Translations under genes and position numbers: made by a program | Notes under the pieces: generated by a model | Seen by the model: the letters and a program-made list of their open reading frames with translations, nothing else | What the model was told of the DNA's origin: nothing | Database searches by the model: none | Assembly: GCA_028685665.1 (NCBI GenBank) | Contig: JAQUDN010000008.1 | Coordinates: 1 to 40,990, forward strand | DNA: 40,990 nucleotides | Source of the DNA: Burkholderiaceae bacterium | GTDB lineage: Bacteria > Pseudomonadota > Gammaproteobacteria > Burkholderiales > Burkholderiaceae_C | Reading direction: 5' to 3' | Shown here: positions 35,268 through 40,990 of the stretch, one piece after another | Layout: every line of letters begins with the position of its first letter | Numbering within the stretch: the first letter of the stretch is position 1

Positions 35268-35915
35268 TCAGGTGGGGTGTTGCAGGCCCAGCGTCTGCAG
35301 GCTGCCGCGGCCGGCGCGCACCACTTCGGGCTCGCCGCCGGCGCCCATGGGCGTGAGGTCGATCACCGTGGTGGGTTCGTGGGGGCAGGCACCGGCATCC
35401 ACGATGGCATCGAGCAGCTTTTCATAGCGTTCGCGGATCTCCTGGGGGTCGTTCAGGGGCTCGGTTTCTCCGGCGGGGATCAAGGTGGTGGCCAGCAGGG
35501 GGGCGCCGTGCAGGTCCAGCAGAAGCTGCAGGCCTTTGCGGTCCGGCACCCGCAGGCCGATGGTTTTGCGCGAGGGGTGGCTCACCCGGCGGGGCACTTC
35601 CTTGGTCGCTTCCAGGATGAAGGTGTAGGGCCCGGGCGTCCCCAGCTTCAGCAGCCGGTACTGCCGGTTGTCCACGCGGGCGTAGTTGGCCAGTTCGGAC
35701 AGGTCTTTGCACAGCAGCGTCAGGTGGTGTTTTTCATCGACCTGGCGGATGCGGCGCAGGCGGTCGACGGCCTCTTTGTCGTCCAGATGGCAGACCAGGG
35801 CGTAGCTGGAGTCCGTGGGCACGGCCAGGATGCCGCCCTTTTGCAGCAGGGTGGCGGCCTGCTTGAGCAGCCGGGGCTGGGGGTTGTCGGGGTGGACTTC
35901 GAAGTACTGGGCCAT
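35268..35915 (-). CDS. YciO/Sua5/YrdC-family protein, threonylcarbamoyl-AMP synthase-like
   Basis: 215 residues, close to E. coli YciO (206). The nucleotide-binding basin is visible as GGILAVPTDSSYAL, HLTLLCKDLSEL, PGPYTFILEATKEVP and SRKTIGLRVPD. True TsaC/Sua5 makes threonylcarbamoyl-AMP for the t6A tRNA modification; the YciO branch has weak or uncertain activity. It is the last of a probable five-gene run on the - strand, 22 bases after the PHP gene. Confidence 0.9.
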   Translation of the reverse strand: MAQYFEVHPDNPQPRLLKQAATLLQKGGILAVPTDSSYALVCHLDDKEAVDRLRRIRQVDEKHHLTLLCKDLSELANYARVDNRQYRLLKLGTPGPYTFILEATKEVPRRVSHPSRKTIGLRVPDRKGLQLLLDLHGAPLLATTLIPAGETEPLNDPQEIRERYEKLLDAIVDAGACPHEPTTVIDLTPMGAGGEPEVVRAGRGSLQTLGLQHPT

Positions 35916-35937
35916 GGCGCAAGCAGACAGCAGGGGG

Positions 35938-36801
35938 TCAGGGGGCGGGGCGCACGCGCTCGGCGAGCTTTTCCCAGACGGGGGTCAGGGCGCCCGACAG
36001 GAGCGGCAGCGCGCCCAGGTCGGTGTGCGATTCGTCGGGGCTGTGGAAGTCGCTCCCCCGCGAAGCCGCCAGCCCGAACTCCTGGGCCATGGCGCCGTAG
36101 GTGACGAATTCGGCAGCGCTGTGGCTGCCCGTCACCACTTCCACGCCCTGTCCGCCGTGTTCCTTGAATTCCGAGAACAGTGCGAATTCCTCGTTGGTGC
36201 TGAGGCGGTAGCGGGCCGGATGGGCCATCACGGCCATGCCGCCGGCTTCGGTGATCCAGCGCACCGCATCCCCCAGGGCGGCCCAGCGGTGCGGCACAAA
36301 GCCGGGTTTGCCTTCGGTCAGGAAGCGGCGGAAGACCTCGGAGGTGTCTTTGCAGACCCGGGTTTCCACCAGAAAACGGGCAAAGTGGGTGCGCGAGATC
36401 AGCTCGGGGTTGCCCACGAACTGCAGCGCGCCTTCGTAGGCGCCGGGGATGCCCACCTGGGCGAGCTGCGCGGCCATTTCCTGGGCGCGTTCGCTGCGGC
36501 CGCCGCGTGTGGCCGCCAGGCCGCGTGCCAGTGGGGCGTTGTCAGGGTCGAAGCCCAGGCCGACGATGTGCACGGTGGTCCCGGCAAAGGTCACCGAGAT
36601 TTCGGTGCCCGTGAGGTAGGCCAGTCCCTGGGCGGCGGCCGCGGCCGCGGCGCGGTGCTGGCCGCTGATTTCGTCGTGGTCGGTCAAGGACCACAGCTCG
36701 ACCCCATTGGCTTTGGCGCGTGCTGCCAGGGCTTCGGGCGTGAGCGTGCCATCGGACACCACGGAGTGGCAATGCAGGTCGGCGTTGAGGTAGGTGGTCA
36801 C
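35938..36801 (-). CDS. PHP-domain phosphoesterase, RNase AM-like (YciV)
   Basis: 287 residues from a GTG. Metal-site residues are in ADLHCHSVVSDG (His10, His12, Asp17), LTDHDE (Asp41, His42), GTEISV (Glu67), MAHPARYR and the C-terminal GSDFHSPDE. E. coli YciV (RNase AM) is a 5'-3' exonuclease and 3',5'-nucleoside bisphosphatase of about the same size. In E. coli yciV is next to yciO, and the same neighbour pair is seen here, which supports the call. Confidence 0.92.
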   Translation of the reverse strand: MTTYLNADLHCHSVVSDGTLTPEALAARAKANGVELWSLTDHDEISGQHRAAAAAAAQGLAYLTGTEISVTFAGTTVHIVGLGFDPDNAPLARGLAATRGGRSERAQEMAAQLAQVGIPGAYEGALQFVGNPELISRTHFARFLVETRVCKDTSEVFRRFLTEGKPGFVPHRWAALGDAVRWITEAGGMAVMAHPARYRLSTNEEFALFSEFKEHGGQGVEVVTGSHSAAEFVTYGAMAQEFGLAASRGSDFHSPDESHTDLGALPLLSGALTPVWEKLAERVRPAP

Positions 36802-36856
36802 GGTTTCATTCTACGGTTTCGGTCGGATCGGGCGGGGGGCTTGCCGGGGGGCCGCC

Positions 36857-38572
36857 TTACACCTGGGCCCCTTCGACCAGGAACTGCACCTTGCGTTCCC
36901 CTTTCCATTCGTTGACATCCAGGCGAAAGGCCAGCAGCACGGTCGAGGGCAGGGGGTCGGTGTGGCCGAACCAGATGCCGTCCACGGGCTGGCCCTGGTG
37001 CATGAGCTTGAGGGACAGGTGGTTCTTGCCCTCGCCCACCAGGCGCTGGCTCAGCACCTGCACCTCTTCGCTGAAGGTGGGCGGGGCAAAGCCCTGGCCC
37101 CAGACCTCGCGGTGCAGGGTGTCCACCAGGTCCGCGCGGCGGTACTCGGGGGCCAGCGGGCCGTCGGTGTCGAGCCGGCGGGTCAGGGTGGCGGCATCGA
37201 GCCCTTCCTGGGCCACCTGGGCCAGGGCCTGCTCGAAGGTGCCGAGCTGCGCGGCATCCACCGTGCAGCCCGCCGCCATCGAATGGCCGCCAAAGCGCAG
37301 CAGCACCCCGGGGTGGCGCTTGGCGACCAGGTCGAGCGCATCGCGCAGGTGAAAACCCGGAATCGAGCGGCCCGAGCCCTTGAGTTCATGCCCTTTGCCG
37401 GGGGCGCTGCTGGCCGCAAACACAAAGGTCGGCCGGTGCAGCTTGTCCTTGATGCGCGAGGCGACGATGCCCACCACGCCTTCGTGGAAGTCGGGGTCGA
37501 AGACGGTGATGGCGGGGGGCGGGTCTTCGCCCTCGTCGAACAGGCTTTCGGCCATCCGCAGGGCCTGGTCGCGCATGCCGCCTTCGATCTCGCGGCGTTC
37601 GCGGTTGATGCCGTCCAGCGCGGCCGCCAGTTCGGCGGCACGGCCGGCCTCTTCGGTCAGCAGGCATTCGATGCCCAGCGTCATGTCCGCCAGGCGCCCG
37701 GCGGCGTTGATGCGCGGCCCCAGGGCAAAGCCGAAATCAAAGGTGGTGGCCTGCGCCGCCTTGCGCCCTGCGGCGGTGAACAGGGCGGCCATGCCTGCGG
37801 GCAGGCTGCCCGCGCGGATGCGCTTGAGGCCCTGCGCCACGAGGCGGCGGTTGTTGGCATCGAGTTTGACCACATCGGCCACCGTGCCCAGCGCCACCAG
37901 GGGCAGCAGGGCGTCGAGCTTGGGCTGTGGGGCCAGATCGAAGCGCCCGCGCGCGCGCAACTCCGAGCGCAGCGCCAGCAGCACGTAGAACATCACGCCC
38001 ACGCCAGCGATGGCTTTGCTCTCGAAGCCGCAACCGGGCTGGTTGGGGTTGACGATGGCATCGGCCTCGGGCAGTTGCTCGGCGGGCAGGTGGTGGTCGG
38101 TCACCAGCACCTGCAGCCCCAGGGCCCGGGCCTCGGCCACGCCCTCGATGCTGGCGATGCCGTTGTCCACGGTGATCAGCACATCGGCGCCCCGTGCCTG
38201 GACGCGGCGGGCGATGGCGGGGGTGAGGCCGTAGCCGTCGACCACGCGGTCGGGCACCAGGTAGTCCACCTGCTGCGCGCCCAGCAGGCGCAGGCCGCGC
38301 ACGCCCACGGCGCAGGCGGTGGCGCCATCGCAGTCGTAGTCGGCCACGATGCACAGGCGCAGATGGCGTTCCATGGCATCGGCCAGCAGCCGGGCGGCGG
38401 TGTCGATGCCCTTCATGCCGGGCGGCGGCAGCAGCCGGGCCAGGCCATCGTCCAGCTCGTCTGTGCCGCACACGCCGCGCGCGGCATACAGGCGCGCCAG
38501 CAGGGGGTGAACGCCGGCCTGCTCCAGCGCCCAGACCGCGCGGGGGGGGATGTCTCTTACTTTGATTTTCAT
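36857..38572 (-). CDS. recJ: Single-stranded-DNA-specific exonuclease RecJ
   Basis: 571 residues from MKIKVRDIPP; the frame is open upstream, but this ATG overlaps the preceding stop (ATGA). It degrades ssDNA 5' to 3' in recombination and repair. DHH-family motifs are VADYDCDG (Asp78, Asp80, Asp82), TVDNGI (Asp136) and TDHHLP (Asp159-His160-His161). The DHHA1 domain carries FGGHSMAAG and the C-terminal OB-fold is present. Length is normal (E. coli 577). Confidence 0.97.
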   Translation of the reverse strand: MKIKVRDIPPRAVWALEQAGVHPLLARLYAARGVCGTDELDDGLARLLPPPGMKGIDTAARLLADAMERHLRLCIVADYDCDGATACAVGVRGLRLLGAQQVDYLVPDRVVDGYGLTPAIARRVQARGADVLITVDNGIASIEGVAEARALGLQVLVTDHHLPAEQLPEADAIVNPNQPGCGFESKAIAGVGVMFYVLLALRSELRARGRFDLAPQPKLDALLPLVALGTVADVVKLDANNRRLVAQGLKRIRAGSLPAGMAALFTAAGRKAAQATTFDFGFALGPRINAAGRLADMTLGIECLLTEEAGRAAELAAALDGINRERREIEGGMRDQALRMAESLFDEGEDPPPAITVFDPDFHEGVVGIVASRIKDKLHRPTFVFAASSAPGKGHELKGSGRSIPGFHLRDALDLVAKRHPGVLLRFGGHSMAAGCTVDAAQLGTFEQALAQVAQEGLDAATLTRRLDTDGPLAPEYRRADLVDTLHREVWGQGFAPPTFSEEVQVLSQRLVGEGKNHLSLKLMHQGQPVDGIWFGHTDPLPSTVLLAFRLDVNEWKGERKVQFLVEGAQV

Positions 38573-39561
38573 AGCACGTTGTGCAGGCTGGTAAAGCGCT
38601 GGGGCCGTAAAAAGCCTTGAATCCTCTGCCGCAGGCTGCGCGGTGCGCTGTGCCAGCTCAGGGCGCTGCGTTCGCCGCACAGCGTCAGCCGGGCACTGCC
38701 GCCGCGCGCCACATGGGCGTGCATCTGGGCCAGGGGGCCGGCGTCCAGGGCCTGCCAGGCGCGGGCCCAGCCCGGCCAGTCTGCGCGCAGGGCGGCGTCG
38801 CGCAGGGTCTGGGGCTGGGTCGGGACGGGCAGGGCCATGGCGCGCGCCGCGTCGGGCAGGCGGCCGGCGCCGTGGACCCAGAAGGCGTTGACCGGCGCCA
38901 GCCCCTGGGCGGCACGCGCATCGTTGAACGGGTGGGTGTAGAGCAGCATCTGCATCTCGCTGTGCAGGCGCTGCAAGGTCTGGGCGGCGCGCACGGCCTG
39001 GGGTGAGAGGCCGGGCGCCCGGCCCGCCTGCTGCATCCAGGCGCGCACGTCCTGCCCCTGCACGCGCTCCAGCGAGGGCGTGGCCACCTCGGCCAGCAGC
39101 GTGCCCTGGGCCAGCCAGCGCGTGGGCTGGTCGTAGGCCAGGGTGATGCCGTCTTCGGCAAACCAGGGGCCCACGATGTCCAGCAGCGCACGCGAGGCGT
39201 CTTCATCCAGGCCCAGGGCCTGCGGGTCGGCCAGGGTGATGTGGTCGGTGCCCACCTGCCAGTGGCAGGGGGTGACAAAAGCCCAGGCTTCGGCGCCCAG
39301 GGCCTGCCCTTGCTGCTGCACCTGCCAGGCGGCCCAGGGCGTGCGCCCGGGGGTCTCGGGCAGGCCCAGGGCGCGTGCCAGGGCCCGTTCGTGGGGCATG
39401 TCGGGGCTGTCTTCGTCCAGGGAGAGGGAGGCTTCTGCTGCGGGTTGCAGCCGGGCCAGCAGCCCGTCGAGGTGGGGCAGGGCCAGGCCCTGCAGGGCGT
39501 GCTGGCCGCCTTCGGAGCGGCAGACGGCGTAGGGAACAAGCAGATGGAGCGGGTCGGACAT
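38569..39561 (-). CDS. RpfE-like conserved protein upstream of recJ
   Basis: 330 residues, soluble, with no signal peptide. A conserved-looking core includes LAYDQPTRWLAQG, LQRLHSEMQMLLYTHPFNDARAAQGL and NAFWVHGAGRLP. I recall this as the COG4255 group, which includes RpfE of the Xanthomonas rpf cluster, also beside recJ; databases sometimes label it phosphoglycerate mutase because of distant similarity. No complete mutase active site is visible. The function is unknown. Overlap with recJ implies co-expression. Confidence 0.75.
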   Translation of the reverse strand: MSDPLHLLVPYAVCRSEGGQHALQGLALPHLDGLLARLQPAAEASLSLDEDSPDMPHERALARALGLPETPGRTPWAAWQVQQQGQALGAEAWAFVTPCHWQVGTDHITLADPQALGLDEDASRALLDIVGPWFAEDGITLAYDQPTRWLAQGTLLAEVATPSLERVQGQDVRAWMQQAGRAPGLSPQAVRAAQTLQRLHSEMQMLLYTHPFNDARAAQGLAPVNAFWVHGAGRLPDAARAMALPVPTQPQTLRDAALRADWPGWARAWQALDAGPLAQMHAHVARGGSARLTLCGERSALSWHSAPRSLRQRIQGFLRPQRFTSLHNVL

Positions 39562-39614
39562 GGGGCGCTATTGTCCCGGATGGCCGCCGTTCTGCCCGCA
39601 ACGTGAACGGGCGC

Positions 39615-40990
39615 TTAAATCGCCGCCCCCGCGATGTCGTCCGGCCCCTCGTCCAGGCGGGCCAGCGCGGCCAGCAGCTCGCCCTCGGTGCGGTACAGGC
39701 GCAGCAAGGGCCCCGAGGGCAGGGCGTTGGCGCGGCGCAGCGCGGTTTCCACGGGCAGCTTCAGGCCGCTGATGTGCAGGGTGATGTGCTGCATCTGCAG
39801 CTGCGCACACAGTTTCACCACCACCTCGACCCCGGTGGCATCGATGCGGTTGATGGGCTGGGCAAACAGGCACAGATGGCGCGTGTCCGGGTGCTGGGCA
39901 AGGTGCTCGACGATGGCGCGCTCGAAGCTGCTGGCCGCGGCAAAGTCGAGCGCCGCATCCATGCGCAGCGCCAGCAGCTGCGGCGCCAGCGGCGGCAGGT
40001 GCCACAGGTGGCGGTCGCGCAGGCTGCCGTCGGGGTGCTGGCCGACCTCGATGATGCGCGGGTGCAGGCGCTGGTACAGGAAATGGCTCAGCGCCATCAA
40101 CACCCCGGCCAGCACGCCCCAGTACAGGCGCGGCGCCGCCCACAGCGTGACGACAAAGGTGGTGCCGGCAATCGCCGCCTCGACCCGTGAAATGCGCCAC
40201 AGCCGCACGAAGGCCTGCGGCTGGATCAGCCCCACCACGGCCGCCACCACAATGGCCGACAGCACCGCGCCTGGCACGTAGCGCAGCACGGGCGTGAACA
40301 GCAGCAGCGCCACCAGCACCACCCCGACCGAGGCCACGGTGGCCCAGCCGGTCTGGGCGCCCGCATACAGGTTCAGCGCCGAGCGCGAGAACGAGGAGCT
40401 GGTCGGGAAGGCGCCGCTCAGGCCGGCCGCCACCTTGCCCAGCCCCTGTCCGATCAGGTCCTGGTCCTGGTCCCAGCGTTTGCCGGCGCGTTCGCTGTCC
40501 ACCTTGGCGCTCGAGGCCGTTTCCAGAAAGCTCACCAGCGTGATGATCAGCGTGGGCAGCAGCAACTGCCCCAGCGTGGCCCAGCCCGGCCAGCGGGGCA
40601 GGTGCAGGGCCGGCAGGCCCGAGGGCAGGTCCCCCACCACTTTGCCGCCCGAAGCCTCGAAACCCAGCAGCGCCGACAGCCCCGCGCTCGCCAGCACGAT
40701 CAGCAGCACCGAGGGAAAAGCCGGTCGCCAGCGCCGCACCAGCACCAGCAGCGCCAGGCTGGCCACGCCAAAGGCCGCCGAGGCCCCGTGCACGCGCGGC
40801 GCAGACAGCATGTCTGCCCAGCCGCCTTGCCAGCCCAGCAGCGCCGGCACCTGCGAACCGATGATCAGCACCCCCGCCGCCTGGGTGAACGCCGTCAGCA
40901 CCGGGGCGCTGACCAGGTTCAGCAACCAGCCAAAACGCAAGAAACCCAGCCCCACCTGCAAAAGCCCGGTGAGCAGGGCCAGCCACACCG
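39615..40990 (-). CDS. SulP-family anion transporter, C-terminal part (cut by window edge)
   Basis: About 458 residues visible; the N-terminus lies beyond the right edge. Roughly the last eight membrane segments are present, with LVSFLETASSAKVDSERAGKR-type sequence and the PTSSSFSRSALNLYAGAQTG signature of SulP proteins. A cytoplasmic STAS domain forms the C-terminus (LRMDAALDFAAASSFERAI, INRIDATGVEVVVKL). It is an inner-membrane carrier for sulfate, bicarbonate or dicarboxylates; the substrate cannot be told from sequence. It ends 53 bases before the rpfE-like gene, possibly heading the recJ operon. Confidence 0.93.
   Translation of the reverse strand, partial: VWLALLTGLLQVGLGFLRFGWLLNLVSAPVLTAFTQAAGVLIIGSQVPALLGWQGGWADMLSAPRVHGASAAFGVASLALLVLVRRWRPAFPSVLLIVLASAGLSALLGFEASGGKVVGDLPSGLPALHLPRWPGWATLGQLLLPTLIITLVSFLETASSAKVDSERAGKRWDQDQDLIGQGLGKVAAGLSGAFPTSSSFSRSALNLYAGAQTGWATVASVGVVLVALLLFTPVLRYVPGAVLSAIVVAAVVGLIQPQAFVRLWRISRVEAAIAGTTFVVTLWAAPRLYWGVLAGVLMALSHFLYQRLHPRIIEVGQHPDGSLRDRHLWHLPPLAPQLLALRMDAALDFAAASSFERAIVEHLAQHPDTRHLCLFAQPINRIDATGVEVVVKLCAQLQMQHITLHISGLKLPVETALRRANALPSGPLLRLYRTEGELLAALARLDEGPDDIAGAAI

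Overview
This 41 kb window is GC-rich, gene-dense chromosomal DNA from a betaproteobacterium, most likely Burkholderiales, family Comamonadaceae (Acidovorax/Simplicispira-like). The evidence is the gene content and order (fkpB-ispH divergent from radC-smr, a Bug-family binding protein beside each catabolic cluster, a nag-type gentisate pathway) and a dispersed intergenic repeat built around ATAGCT that I associate with this family. I see no insertion sequence, integrase, phage gene, CRISPR array or rRNA. No gap between genes exceeds about 200 bases.

Layout, left to right. (1) 9-9528, + strand: a respiratory formate dehydrogenase locus. It encodes a 700-residue polyferredoxin, a TorD-type chaperone, a short Tat-signal protein, the molybdopterin catalytic subunit (Cys, not Sec, at the metal), the four-cluster Fe-S subunit, a small lipoprotein, the cytochrome b subunit, a Pro/Ala-rich exported protein and the sulfurtransferase FdhD. 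Formate would be oxidised in the periplasm and electrons passed through Fe-S clusters and haem b to quinone. (2) 9729-18575: housekeeping genes, namely an FtsX-type permease, a truncated haemoglobin, a B12/radical-SAM protein with unusual cysteine spacing, smr and radC, fkpB and ispH, and a CBS-pair protein. (3) 18684-20191: serS followed directly by tRNA-Ser(CGA), with its own promoter and terminator.

(4) 20335-25743: a complete 3-hydroxybenzoate/gentisate pathway. Five genes run on the - strand (6-hydroxylase, gentisate dioxygenase, fumarylpyruvate hydrolase, maleylpyruvate isomerase, Bug binding protein). A divergent MarR regulator shares a short promoter region containing an inverted repeat. 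The products would be pyruvate and fumarate. (5) 25773-31415: psd, an unusual HTH-receiver fusion regulator, a PAS chemoreceptor, trpS with a YegP-like C-terminal extension, and a site-2-type protease.

(6) 31548-35249: the most interesting unit, a tight four-gene operon of GntR/UTRA repressor, Tat-exported Bug binding protein, TauD-type 2-oxoglutarate dioxygenase and an isocitrate-lyase-type C-C lyase, preceded by a perfect 12-base palindrome. I infer a small catabolic route for an unidentified carboxylate: capture, hydroxylation, then retro-aldol cleavage. (7) 35268-40990, - strand: a YciO-type protein, a PHP phosphoesterase, recJ, an RpfE-like protein and the C-terminal part of a SulP anion transporter cut by the window edge.

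All calls come from reading the sequence and remembered family features. No database search was run.
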